Shown here piece by piece: positions 40,709-47,435 of a stretch of DNA of 64,000 bases; the first letter of the stretch is position 1, and each line of letters opens with the position of its first letter. The stretch is from a virus. The position numbers and the translations under genes are program-made. The notes beneath the pieces are model-generated. The model searched no databases and was not told the origin of the DNA. It worked only from the letters and a program-made list of their open reading frames with translations. The stretch is from the IMG/VR virus record IMGVR_UViG_3300038696_000205, positions 1 to 64,000 of that record; one strand, 5' to 3'.

Positions 40709-40712
40709 TCTG

Positions 40713-40744
40713 TAAAGATAATACTTTTAATTGAATCTACCAAA
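40713..40744 (-). promoter_or_regulatory. Promoter of the candidate structured RNA
   Basis: TTTGGTAG, 16 bases, TATCTTTA; the A at the last position is shared with small RNA copies 1, 3, 4, 5 and 6. Confidence 0.7.
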
Positions 40745-40755
40745 TATATTTTGAT

Positions 40756-40977
40756 TTATTCTTCTCTAGCTAAAAAATTAGCTATCTCGTGCCGTAATAT
40801 GTTCCAACCTCCAGCGGTAGTTGCTTGGTCAAGTAATAACCTAGCTTCACCTATTACCCTACGTTTTTTTATGGTCGTTGGGGTGTATTTGTCAGTACCC
40901 TTAATAGTTGTTTTGGGTATAGGTCTATTGGTTATCGCCCTTAACCTATTTCTTTGGTTCGTATAATAAGCTTCCAT
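40756..40977 (-). CDS. Basic hypothetical protein, 73 aa
   Basis: Strongly basic (NQRNRLRAITNRPIPKTTIK) with a C-terminal helix (WNILRHEIANFLAREE). Follows the 78-aa gene by 1 base, so read from the promoter at 41242. Nucleic-acid binding is a guess from charge. Confidence 0.55.
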   Translation of the reverse strand: MEAYYTNQRNRLRAITNRPIPKTTIKGTDKYTPTTIKKRRVIGEARLLLDQATTAGGWNILRHEIANFLAREE

Positions 40978-40978
40978 A

Positions 40979-41215
40979 TTACTCGTTTTCGATTATCCAA
41001 GTTTCAACTTCATCTATGAAGTCGGTAACTTCTTCCTCTTGCTCTTTACCGTCTTCATCATAATAGTCATCGGTAGTTGGTAGAGACACCCCAATCATAG
41101 TTCCTAGGTATTCATCGTTTACCGTGACCTCAACACCATTATCATAATCGTCATTAAAGAATAACCTACATACTACGTTATCATTTGTAGGGGTACTAAA
41201 GCTGAATTGTGACAT
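40979..41215 (-). CDS. Acidic hypothetical protein, 78 aa
   Basis: Very acidic C-terminal half (DDYYDEDGKEQEEEVTDFID) after a beta-rich start. Possibly a partner of the basic protein encoded next to it. Confidence 0.6.
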   Translation of the reverse strand: MSQFSFSTPTNDNVVCRLFFNDDYDNGVEVTVNDEYLGTMIGVSLPTTDDYYDEDGKEQEEEVTDFIDEVETWIIENE

Positions 41216-41241
41216 AATTTATTTGTTTTATTTGTTCTTAA

Positions 41242-41273
41242 CAAAGATACGAATTAATATTTAGTCTACCAAA
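41242..41273 (-). promoter_or_regulatory. Promoter
   Basis: TTTGGTAG, 16 bases, TATCTTTG. The -33 box lies within the 3' end of the upstream gene. Confidence 0.75.
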
Positions 41274-41497
41274 TTATTTTTAAATAAAATCAATAATTCT
41301 TCTCTATTCATAAAATGTAGTTTGGTATCACCATCTTGACTATAAAAATGTAGTATAGGGTACATTTTACCTTCTTCCTTATCGTACTCTATTAATATGG
41401 TTTCACCGTTTAAAGTCTCAAATGTATGTTCATCGCTTTTACGCTTAGGGTCGTTCACCATTAGTAAAACCAACTTGTTCATATCACTATTGGTCAT
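41261..41497 (-). CDS. Hypothetical protein, 78 aa
   Basis: ATG at 41497 preferred over a GTG at 41509. Starts MTNSDMNKLVLLMVNDPKRK; beta-rich middle. Its last codons overlap the next promoter. Unknown. Confidence 0.55.
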   Translation of the reverse strand: MTNSDMNKLVLLMVNDPKRKSDEHTFETLNGETILIEYDKEEGKMYPILHFYSQDGDTKLHFMNREELLILFKNNLVD

Positions 41498-41528
41498 TGT
41501 AAAGTACACCCACTTGAAACACGTTGGT

Positions 41529-41705
41529 TTATTTGAATGTACGCTTACCTTTTGCGTTTTTAAAACTTAGGGTCGAATGTGTTGTCGTCTTGGTCATTTC
41601 GGCTATCTCATAACCACCAAAGGACATCTTGCTATTAACGGTCTGGGCATTACCCACCCAAGAGGTTAATAGAATTACGATTAAGAATTTTAGTGAAGTT
41701 TTCAT
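41529..41705 (-). CDS. Small secreted protein, 58 aa
   Basis: Signal peptide MKTSLKFLIVILLTSWVGNA, with cleavage likely after GNA, then about 38 residues rich in Thr/Ser/Lys (TTTHSTLSFKNAKGKRTF). Probably exported to the periplasm. Not annotated easily because it is under 60 codons. Confidence 0.65.
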   Translation of the reverse strand: MKTSLKFLIVILLTSWVGNAQTVNSKMSFGGYEIAEMTKTTTHSTLSFKNAKGKRTFK

Positions 41706-41727
41706 GGTTGTTTTTATTTGTTCATAG

Positions 41728-41759
41728 TAAAGATACGAATTAAAAACTAGACCACCAAA
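41728..41759 (-). promoter_or_regulatory. Promoter of the secreted-protein unit
   Basis: TTTGGTGG, 16 bases, TATCTTTA. Confidence 0.65.
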
Positions 41760-41760
41760 T

Positions 41761-42078
41761 TTATTTCCTAATAAATGCGAATAATTTTCTCTTTTTAAGA
41801 TAATTTAGTTTCTTCTCGTTTTTATAGGCTTCCTTCTCAAAGATTATATTCATATAAGCCGTTTTAACATCACCGTACTTTAAATACTGTATAAGAAAAT
41901 CAAATGCGTACCAAATATAAAATAATATTATCAATAATTCAAGTTGTTGTCTTAAATGAATATTCTCATGATTCAATCTAACTTGTGTAGCTTTCGACAT
42001 ATCCTTGAAAATGATAAAAGGGAATATCGTAATTGCAGCATATCCCCTTGGTACTAAATACTTATTGATTATTGTCAT
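41761..42078 (-). CDS. Membrane protein with HExxH-like motif, 105 aa
   Basis: RLNHENIHLRQQLELLIILF contains HENIH with a following hydrophobic segment (LLIILFYIWYAFDFLIQYL), and FEKEAYKNE offers a third ligand. The same layout occurs in Bacteroidota proteins with NHE-x-IH-x-x-Q. Probably a membrane-bound zinc peptidase-like protein; activity unproven. Confidence 0.6.
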   Translation of the reverse strand: MTIINKYLVPRGYAAITIFPFIIFKDMSKATQVRLNHENIHLRQQLELLIILFYIWYAFDFLIQYLKYGDVKTAYMNIIFEKEAYKNEKKLNYLKKRKLFAFIRK

Positions 42079-42120
42079 AACTTTGGTTAATTTCTATATA
42101 AATATGTAACAATGATAGAA

Positions 42121-42444
42121 TTAGTTTGTCCTATCTTCAATAAATGATTCAATTGTTTCATAAAAATCCTTATTTACCCAAGTTTCACCCTCATATTCTT
42201 TCTCAAATTCAGCAGTAAGGTTTGATGCTAGTGCGGATATACTCATTTTACCCTTCATTAAGCGCATTTCTCTAACTGGATTACCCAATACATCACAAAG
42301 ATATAATAGTTCGCTAGTGACCTCGAAAAACGTTTCCTGATAGGATACAAAGCCATTGGGCATATCTTCCGTGATTGCGGTCATAATATCCCAAGCACCC
42401 TCAACATTTTTTGGGTTACCATCTTTAATTGGCATAATTTTCAT
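42121..42444 (-). CDS. Hypothetical protein, 107 aa
   Basis: ATG at 42444 fixed by the promoter at 42469; the longer frame would begin upstream of the promoter. Starts MKIMPIKDGNPKNVEGAWDI; helical C-terminal half. Unknown. Confidence 0.6.
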   Translation of the reverse strand: MKIMPIKDGNPKNVEGAWDIMTAITEDMPNGFVSYQETFFEVTSELLYLCDVLGNPVREMRLMKGKMSISALASNLTAEFEKEYEGETWVNKDFYETIESFIEDRTN

Positions 42445-42468
42445 CTTGTTTGTTTTATTTGTTCTTAG

Positions 42469-42500
42469 CAAAGATACTAAATAAAAACTAATCTACCAAA
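42469..42500 (-). promoter_or_regulatory. Promoter of the 107-aa gene
   Basis: TTTGGTAG, 16 bases, TATCTTTG. Confidence 0.75.
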
Positions 42501-42507
42501 TTTATTT

Positions 42508-42684
42508 TTATTCATCTGATTTACTTAGTCCAAGCCCACATAAAAATCCACCTGATAACATAATTATAACATACATTATCATAAATTTAGGTGACGTAAA
42601 TAATAATTCATAATAAAACATCACCGATGAAAACCCAATAGCTAATAATAAAAGCCCTATAATCGTTATGTTATGTGATTTCAT
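42508..42684 (-). CDS. Small membrane protein, 58 aa
   Basis: ATG at 42684. Two hydrophobic stretches: ITIIGLLLLAIGFSSVMFYY and FMIMYVIIMLSGGFLCGLGL. Its start overlaps the upstream gene by 14 bases. Role unknown. Confidence 0.6.
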   Translation of the reverse strand: MKSHNITIIGLLLLAIGFSSVMFYYELLFTSPKFMIMYVIIMLSGGFLCGLGLSKSDE

Positions 42685-42868
42685 TTTTTTCTGTTTTAAG
42701 ATTTTTGATTTGTTTTTTATATTTCCCTAACAATTCCTCATGCATACCATCATTTAATAGTTTCAACTTGTTTAGATATTTTCCCACTCCACAATTTTCA
42801 ATGGTCTTCGTTCCCATCCTTAAACCTCTTAAACCATTTTCAATTCTAGTGATATATAATTTTTCCAT
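42671..42868 (-). CDS. Basic helical protein, 65 aa
   Basis: Lys-rich, mostly one or two helices (KYLNKLKLLNDGMHEELLGK). Promoter box TATATTTG lies 5 bases before the ATG. Confidence 0.55.
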   Translation of the reverse strand: MEKLYITRIENGLRGLRMGTKTIENCGVGKYLNKLKLLNDGMHEELLGKYKKQIKNLKTEKNEIT

Positions 42869-42872
42869 ACTA

Positions 42873-42904
42873 CAAATATAACTGATTAATTATTAATTTA
42901 CGAA
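42873..42904 (-). promoter_or_regulatory. Promoter (weak -33)
   Basis: TATATTTG; at -33 the sequence is TTCGTAAA. Confidence 0.45.
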
Positions 42905-42909
42905 TATTT

Positions 42910-43500
42910 CTACGATTTAATTTCTAAACCTTCATACCACTTATCTTCGATATGCTCACTAATACCATTGGTACTCAAATTATCACCATAGAACCCATAA
43001 CAAGAGTCTATATGGTCGCCATTTTCATCGGTTACCTCAAAACCATATACCTCACCACTAATCCAATTATTAAGCGTATCAACCTCTGAAACCGCAATAT
43101 CGTTAGCCATCTTAATATATTTCTTGGTAACGTTTTTAATTCCCCAATTCTCCCTGATATCTTTTTTGGTTACAACTACGAACCCAATGGTTCCAGAATC
43201 CCACCTACAATTAAATGGGTACCCATTGCTAGTGCTGATTGAAGTGCCAGAATGTTGATATAGGTTAACGGGAATGACTACAGCGCAGTCAAGTTCTTTA
43301 CTGATTTTTTCAGCACCATCGATTTTAAAACTATCCCGACTATCATAATCGGGTAAGTTGATATTGTGCTTATCACCCAAATGGTTATGCCTACCAAAGA
43401 AAATCATTTCACTTAGGTTATACCAATTTCTAGGTGACTCGGAATCTGTATCGTTTACTATCTTAATTGTTTCGTTTCCTAATGTGAATTCAGTTATCAT
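42910..43500 (-). CDS. Conserved phage protein, 196 aa
   Basis: SPRNWYNLSEMIFFGRHNHLGDKHN and WDSGTIGFVVVTKKDIRENW are hallmark stretches of a family seen in many phages and in plasmid regions; YGFEVTDENGDHIDSCYGFY is the third block. Its biochemical role is not known. Promoter at 43525. Confidence 0.65.
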   Translation of the reverse strand: MITEFTLGNETIKIVNDTDSESPRNWYNLSEMIFFGRHNHLGDKHNINLPDYDSRDSFKIDGAEKISKELDCAVVIPVNLYQHSGTSISTSNGYPFNCRWDSGTIGFVVVTKKDIRENWGIKNVTKKYIKMANDIAVSEVDTLNNWISGEVYGFEVTDENGDHIDSCYGFYGDNLSTNGISEHIEDKWYEGLEIKS

Positions 43501-43524
43501 GTTGTTTGTTTTATTTGTTCAATA

Positions 43525-43556
43525 CAAAGATACTAAATAAAAATAACCCTACCAAA
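43525..43556 (-). promoter_or_regulatory. Promoter of the 196-aa gene
   Basis: TTTGGTAG, 16 bases, TATCTTTG. Confidence 0.75.
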
Positions 43557-43565
43557 TAAAATTCA

Positions 43566-43811
43566 CTATTCCTTATAATATTTTTCTAAGCTATACTCTT
43601 TAAGTTTAGCTCTGTTTTTAGCCAACACAACTTTAACGGACTCATTATCCATGCTCCAAACATTGGAACTTATTAATCCCTGTATTAGTTTTTCATCATT
43701 TTTTAACTCTAGGTATTTTTTCTTACGTAGTCTATACGCCCTCCAATCTTCAAAAGAATACAGCAACTCAAAAAAAAAGAATAGAATATTTAAAAATAAT
43801 TTCTTAATCAT
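43566..43811 (-). CDS. Hypothetical protein with N-terminal hydrophobic helix, 81 aa
   Basis: MIKKLFLNILFFFFELLYSF is one membrane segment, then a basic coiled region (YRLRKKKYLELKNDEKLIQG). Overlaps nothing; 2 bases separate it from the 53-aa gene. Confidence 0.6.
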   Translation of the reverse strand: MIKKLFLNILFFFFELLYSFEDWRAYRLRKKKYLELKNDEKLIQGLISSNVWSMDNESVKVVLAKNRAKLKEYSLEKYYKE

Positions 43812-43813
43812 AA

Positions 43814-43975
43814 TTATTTAAGATTATAAAATTGTTCAAGTTGTTCTAACTCGTTTTCATCTTCACTTGTATCGTTATCCCTATTCTTATCATATTGAAT
43901 AGAAGCGATTAAAGTACCCCTATGTAAGTTTACATGGAATTTACTTGCACTAGGTTTAAAGTTATATGTTTTCAT
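43814..43975 (-). CDS. Small hypothetical protein, 53 aa
   Basis: ATG at 43975, only 5 bases from the -7 box, so it could be leaderless. Product MKTYNFKPSASKFHVNLHRG..., with a C-terminal acidic helix (TSEDENELEQLEQFYNLK). Confidence 0.55.
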   Translation of the reverse strand: MKTYNFKPSASKFHVNLHRGTLIASIQYDKNRDNDTSEDENELEQLEQFYNLK

Positions 43976-43979
43976 AAGT

Positions 43980-44011
43980 CAAAGATACGAATTAAAGTCT
44001 TATAACCCAAA
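43980..44011 (-). promoter_or_regulatory. Promoter of the 53-aa gene
   Basis: TTTGGGTT, 16 bases, TATCTTTG. Confidence 0.65.
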
Positions 44012-44320
44012 TGTTTTAACATTTTTTATTTCCTTAAATTCAAATATGATTTTCTTAGGGAATAAAAAATTCTTAAAACTAATTTCCTCCCTAGTCATAT
44101 TAACTGGATTACCTTTTGAATCAAAAGGGGAAACCTCATATAATTTATTATTGATATGAACCTCACCATCCGTAAAAAACCATGAGATATATGAGTAATT
44201 ATAGTCCAGGCGTTCCAATTCACTCTTTAACAAGTGCGCACCAATACAACCTGATTTAGACCATGTTTGATAACCTCTGTTTATTATCCTATTGGTTAGT
44301 TTTGTTATTATAGTTTCCAT
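44000..44320 (-). CDS. Hypothetical protein, 106 aa
   Basis: Starts METIITKLTNRIINRGYQTW and contains CIGAHLLKSELERLDYNYSY. The 3' end overlaps the next promoter. No confident promoter of its own (TATATTTA at about 44338). Confidence 0.55.
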   Translation of the reverse strand: METIITKLTNRIINRGYQTWSKSGCIGAHLLKSELERLDYNYSYISWFFTDGEVHINNKLYEVSPFDSKGNPVNMTREEISFKNFLFPKKIIFEFKEIKNVKTFGL

Positions 44321-44474
44321 AATTAACGTATTTATTATATAAATATACTGCTTTTTTATATAAAAAACAAAAAAAAGGCACTAAAAAGCACTTTTTTAAC
44401 ATATTTTACCCTAAAACCTAGATATTCCTATTTAAAATCTCGTAACCATCATCTTTGAATTTTGTTAACATACT

Positions 44475-44816
44475 CTATTTCCATGTTTGGAAATCCTTAT
44501 GTTTCTTCAATTTTGACAATAAAAGGGGAAAGTTTACAGTATAATGTTTTTCATCCTTGGATAAACACCAACCTTTTGACTGATTTACGGTTACAAAGTT
44601 GTAATTTTCAACAATTTCAAGAATTTCGCTCTCGGTTTCTAAGTTTCCGTACTTCTTATGTACCTCGTTTGAGTTACTGGATAGGTCGTTAGGACCTCCC
44701 TGACCTCGATTGGACACATCGCAGATATATTCCCCATTATCCCATAACTCGCCACTAAAACAAGCCGTTTCTTCTGATAACGCTTCATTGAATTTAATCT
44801 TTCTTACTTCTAATAT
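44475..44816 (-). CDS. KIKFNEALSEET-family protein, start codon uncertain
   Basis: The frame is open from 44864, but 44864 (GTG) lies in the -7 box. No ATG follows. The conserved start of the family is expected at ILEVRKIKFNEALSEET, and its first codon here is ATA (44816-44814). The protein has GELWDNGEYICDVSNRGQGG, a conserved phage pattern of unknown function. ATA or another non-standard start is inferred. Confidence 0.5.
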   Translation of the reverse strand: MLEVRKIKFNEALSEETACFSGELWDNGEYICDVSNRGQGGPNDLSSNSNEVHKKYGNLETESEILEIVENYNFVTVNQSKGWCLSKDEKHYTVNFPLLLSKLKKHKDFQTWK

Positions 44817-44863
44817 AACTGAATTGTTTATTTGTTCAATACTCCCGTTGGTCGGGCTTACCA

Positions 44864-44895
44864 CAAAGATACAAAATAAAAACTAATCTACCAAA
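44864..44895 (-). promoter_or_regulatory. Promoter with overlapping terminator and shared leader
   Basis: TTTGGTAG, 16 bases, TATCTTTG. Ten-base stem AACTAATCTA / TAGATTAGTT (to about 44913). Leader hairpin CCCG-ACCAA-CGGG, identical to that at 36563-36575. Confidence 0.75.
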
Positions 44896-44919
44896 TTAAT
44901 GATAGATTAGTTTTATAAT

Positions 44920-45255
44920 TTAAGCCTGTTGTGGAGAATTAACCCCATCGGCAAACAAACCACCAAATTTAAAATCAACACCACCTTTCGTAGAGAAAAT
45001 ATCGCTATCTTCATTACCATAGGTTAGGATAATATCAATATCCTTATGCTCGGTCAATTCTAGCTCGGCTATTGCTTCTGCAATTGTCATTGGTTCAATG
45101 TCACCGAATTCACTTATGAATATTTCTCGGTAATCATCATGCTCACTAAAGATAGTTACATTCTGCTTTCCGCAATATCTTGTGATAGTTCCCAATAACG
45201 GTTTATTGGGTTGGTTACTCGTTTTTAACTTGTCAATTAATTCTTGAACTGTCAT
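44920..45255 (-). CDS. Hypothetical protein, 111 aa
   Basis: Starts MTVQELIDKLKTSNQPNKPL, a frequent phage opening of the MTVQELI...L..... type; acidic, and ends GGLFADGVNSPQQA. Family not certain. Confidence 0.6.
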   Translation of the reverse strand: MTVQELIDKLKTSNQPNKPLLGTITRYCGKQNVTIFSEHDDYREIFISEFGDIEPMTIAEAIAELELTEHKDIDIILTYGNEDSDIFSTKGGVDFKFGGLFADGVNSPQQA

Positions 45256-45283
45256 GATATTATTGTTTTGTTTTAATGTTAAT

Positions 45284-45315
45284 CAAAGATACAAAATAAA
45301 AACTAACCCACCAAA
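45284..45315 (-). promoter_or_regulatory. Promoter with overlapping terminator
   Basis: TTTGGTGG, 16 bases, TATCTTTG. Stem TAACCCA / TGGGTTA embeds the -33 box. Confidence 0.75.
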
Positions 45316-45334
45316 TAAATGATGGGTTATTTTT

Positions 45335-45715
45335 TTAAAAGAATTTATCTCCAATGGATAAATTAAAAGTCTCCTCAAACCAATCCCATATATCGTATTT
45401 ATGCGTGCCAACTACAAAATGTAAAAATTCTTCTTCTATGTGTTCATCTTCTTCTTCGTCACATGGAATATCTCCCAACTTAACCCAAAGTGCCTTGTAA
45501 TCAATATCCATTAAATATGAATCCGTATTACATTCTGGACAACCCTTTAGAAAGTCACGCTCACTAGGTTCATCATTTAACCTTTGCACCGCACCACCAG
45601 TTTGCTCGGTTGCCGTTGGTGTCTCGTTTTCATCGTTGATGTCGAACTCAACCAAGATAAGGTCTTCTTCATCACCGTACCACCCACAATTATTACACTC
45701 ACAAAAATTTTTCAT
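45335..45715 (-). CDS. Zinc-ribbon acidic protein, 126 aa
   Basis: CECNNCGWYGDEEDLILVE at the N-terminus and KGCPECNTDSYLMDIDY near residue 65 give a four-Cys zinc site. The rest is strongly acidic (CDEEEDEHIEEEF). Conserved in phages as far as I can judge; role unknown. Confidence 0.65.
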   Translation of the reverse strand: MKNFCECNNCGWYGDEEDLILVEFDINDENETPTATEQTGGAVQRLNDEPSERDFLKGCPECNTDSYLMDIDYKALWVKLGDIPCDEEEDEHIEEEFLHFVVGTHKYDIWDWFEETFNLSIGDKFF

Positions 45716-45739
45716 AACGCTTGTTTTATTTGTTCCCTA

Positions 45740-45771
45740 CAAAGATACTAAATAAAAATAACCCTACCAAA
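45740..45771 (-). promoter_or_regulatory. Promoter with overlapping terminator
   Basis: TTTGGTAG, 16 bases, TATCTTTG. Nine-base stem ATAACCTTA / TAGGGTTAT with one G-T pair. Confidence 0.7.
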
Positions 45772-45794
45772 TATTTGATAAGGTTATTTTATAT

Positions 45795-46001
45795 TTATTT
45801 AACCACATAGTATTCACTTGACACACTCAAAAAATATTTCCAATCGTTTTCGGTAGAGTTTTCATCAGAATCAAACTCATATTGGCTAACTGGGTGAGTT
45901 CTATATTTTACAAAAAACTTACCATCAATATATTTTCTAATGGTAAAGGTTCGTTTACTTTTATTTGACGTTACCTTAATCGTTTCTCTTTGTTTTCTCA
46001 T
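45795..46001 (-). CDS. Small basic protein, 68 aa
   Basis: MRKQRETIKVTSNKSKRTFT, then YIDGKFFVKYRTHPVSQYEF. Beta-rich. Shares the 46287 promoter with the next gene upstream or an unseen one. Confidence 0.55.
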   Translation of the reverse strand: MRKQRETIKVTSNKSKRTFTIRKYIDGKFFVKYRTHPVSQYEFDSDENSTENDWKYFLSVSSEYYVVK

Positions 46002-46043
46002 AATACATGCTCTATAACGGCAGTTACATTAGGAGCTTTTACG

Positions 46044-46262
46044 TTATTCGCCTAATGAAACAGTAACCTCGGTATCACTATACCACTCGTTTACATGAAT
46101 TATCTCGGTATATATATCGGAATCTTCTGGAGCAAGTCCTGCGGTGTTAGCTTGCTCTAGAATGGCATCCGCAATGTTTTGCGCCATCTCGTTCTTATCT
46201 TCATCACTTGTGATTTTATCACTTGTGGTAATCGTAACCATAAATCTAGTTTCCTTATTCAT
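46044..46262 (-). CDS. Hypothetical protein, 72 aa
   Basis: Acidic, with KNEMAQNIADAILEQANTAG as a long helix; beta-strand ends. Promoter at 46287-46318. Confidence 0.6.
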   Translation of the reverse strand: MNKETRFMVTITTSDKITSDEDKNEMAQNIADAILEQANTAGLAPEDSDIYTEIIHVNEWYSDTEVTVSLGE

Positions 46263-46286
46263 TTTGTTTGTTTTATTTGTTCAATA

Positions 46287-46318
46287 CAAAGATACGAATT
46301 AAAATCTAATCTACCAAA
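46287..46318 (-). promoter_or_regulatory. Promoter inside the preceding coding end
   Basis: TTTGGTAG, 16 bases, TATCTTTG. The -33 box is also the last codons of the upstream gene. Confidence 0.75.
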
Positions 46319-46578
46319 CTATTTTTATAATATAATTCAAAACTTCTGTTCTTATAATCATCTGAATTATACCACTTATTTAAAGCACATTCCCATTTGA
46401 AGTCTTTAAATTTATTATAGTAGCTAGCATCACAACGTCTATTTTTTAAATAGAACTTATCCAAAATTTCCTGTTCATCAACACCCTCTAAAATAACCTC
46501 ACTAATGTTGAATCTCTCATTACCAGAAAAATTATAGTGGTCTATTTTTCTAACATATTCCTGTACAATAGCTTACAT
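46306..46578 (-). pseudogene. ORF of 88 codons whose ATG is followed at once by TAA
   Basis: ATG at 46578-46576 is followed by TAA (46575-46573) and then 88 sense codons in the same frame (AIVQEYVRKIDHYNFSGNER ... SFELYYKNSLVD) to TAG at 46306. It sits correctly behind a promoter. Without the TAA it would be an ordinary gene. An ATT, GTA or GTT start just downstream is possible. Confidence 0.5.
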
Positions 46579-46605
46579 AATATATTTGTTTATTTGTTGC
46601 TTAAT

Positions 46606-46637
46606 CAAAGATACGATTAATAATCTTATAAACCTAA
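46606..46637 (-). promoter_or_regulatory. Promoter of the ATG-TAA gene
   Basis: TTAGGTTT, 16 bases, TATCTTTG, 28 bases before the ATG. Confidence 0.65.
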
Positions 46638-46668
46638 TAATATTTAAACAAAAATAAATTAAAATATG

Positions 46669-46700
46669 TTTGGTAGAACCAAATAAAAGCCGTATCTTTA
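46669..46700 (+). promoter_or_regulatory. Promoter of small RNA copy 4
   Basis: TTTGGTAG, 16 bases, TATCTTTA. Confidence 0.75.
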
Positions 46701-46701
46701 C

Positions 46702-46771
46702 GGTGTACAAAGATACGGGCTGACCTAGCAAGTTAGAAGAGTAGACTCCGACCTACCTTATACTCAAATTA
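46702..46771 (+). ncRNA. Repeated small RNA family, copy 4
   Basis: GGTGTACAAAGATACGGG, hairpin CTGAC-CTAGCAA-GTTAG, AGAGTAGACTCCGACCTACC. No ORF. Followed within 20 bases by the hairpin at 46788. Confidence 0.75.
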
Positions 46772-46787
46772 AAATAAAAAATAAAAA

Positions 46788-46811
46788 TAGGGTGCGAATC
46801 ACCACACCCTA
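46788..46811 (-). terminator. Terminator hairpin
   Basis: Stem TAGGGTG / CACCCTA, ten-base loop, with TTTTTATTTTTTATTTT on the minus strand; may stop the 46871 gene and small RNA copy 4 from either side. Confidence 0.7.
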
Positions 46812-46870
46812 CTCTAATATAAAAAATAAAACAACCAAATTATGGAATATCTGGTATTTTTTAATAACTT

Positions 46871-47071
46871 CTAAGGTTGGTAGAAGTCAATTAATATTTC
46901 AAAAATCCCTAAATCAGGATTATATTCTATAAATTCTTCAATCGATAAATTTGTATTATCGTTCTTAGCTATATATGCATCCCATGCATCACATACCGTA
47001 ATAAATCCACAATCGGAACTTACAGTTCCAATTATTTCTTCATCTAAATCGTGCAATTGTATTCCGCTCAT
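46871..47071 (-). CDS. Hypothetical acidic protein, 66 aa
   Basis: MSGIQLHDLDEEIIGTVSSD, then CDAWDAYIAKNDNTNLSIEE; ends FEILIDFYQP. Own promoter at 47098. Unknown. Confidence 0.6.
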   Translation of the reverse strand: MSGIQLHDLDEEIIGTVSSDCGFITVCDAWDAYIAKNDNTNLSIEEFIEYNPDLGIFEILIDFYQP

Positions 47072-47097
47072 ATTCTTATATTTATTTGTTGCTTAAT

Positions 47098-47129
47098 CAA
47101 AGATACGATTAATAATCGTATAAACCTAA
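47098..47129 (-). promoter_or_regulatory. Promoter of the 66-aa gene
   Basis: TTAGGTTT, 16 bases, TATCTTTG. Confidence 0.65.
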
Positions 47130-47145
47130 TTTAATTTCATTAAAA

Positions 47146-47352
47146 TTAATCCTCTTGATATACAAAAGGTTGTATTGTAATTGAATCGGAAGCATCCTGT
47201 AATACGCTAACATCAATATTAACACCCTCGAAATTAAGTGTATTAAAATCTTCATCCATATAACACCACATACCATTTTTATTGTAAACCACAATATTAA
47301 CTTGTGGGAAAAATGATTTTACATGTTGAAATGCTGTAACTACTTTTGACAT
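47146..47352 (-). CDS. Hypothetical protein, 68 aa
   Basis: MSKVVTAFQHVKSFFPQVNI, beta-rich with CYMDEDFNTLNFEG. An overlapping ORF in another frame (47109-47294) is a shadow. Promoter at 47376. Confidence 0.6.
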   Translation of the reverse strand: MSKVVTAFQHVKSFFPQVNIVVYNKNGMWCYMDEDFNTLNFEGVNIDVSVLQDASDSITIQPFVYQED

Positions 47353-47375
47353 AACATTTTTTTTTATTGCTTAAT

Positions 47376-47407
47376 CAAAGATACAAATAAAAATCCTAAC
47401 TACCAAA
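47376..47407 (-). promoter_or_regulatory. Promoter with overlapping terminator
   Basis: TTTGGTAG, 16 bases, TATCTTTG. Stem AATCCTAA / TTAGGATT, U-tract TTTTTATTTG; also ends the GP88 gene. Confidence 0.75.
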
Positions 47408-47435
47408 AGTAATTAGGATTTTTATTAATTAATTT

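Noticed and set aside
44396-44471. A 17-codon ORF downstream of the 44475 gene
   Set aside because: Too short and without conserved features to be supported; could be a chance frame.
46780-46812. tRNA T-arm-like sequence GGTGCGAATCACC
   Set aside because: No acceptor, anticodon or D arm can be formed around it; it is part of a terminator hairpin. No other tRNA was found by eye.
47109-47294. 61-codon ORF overlapping the 68-aa gene
   Set aside because: Same strand, different frame, no promoter of its own and a composition typical of a shadow.
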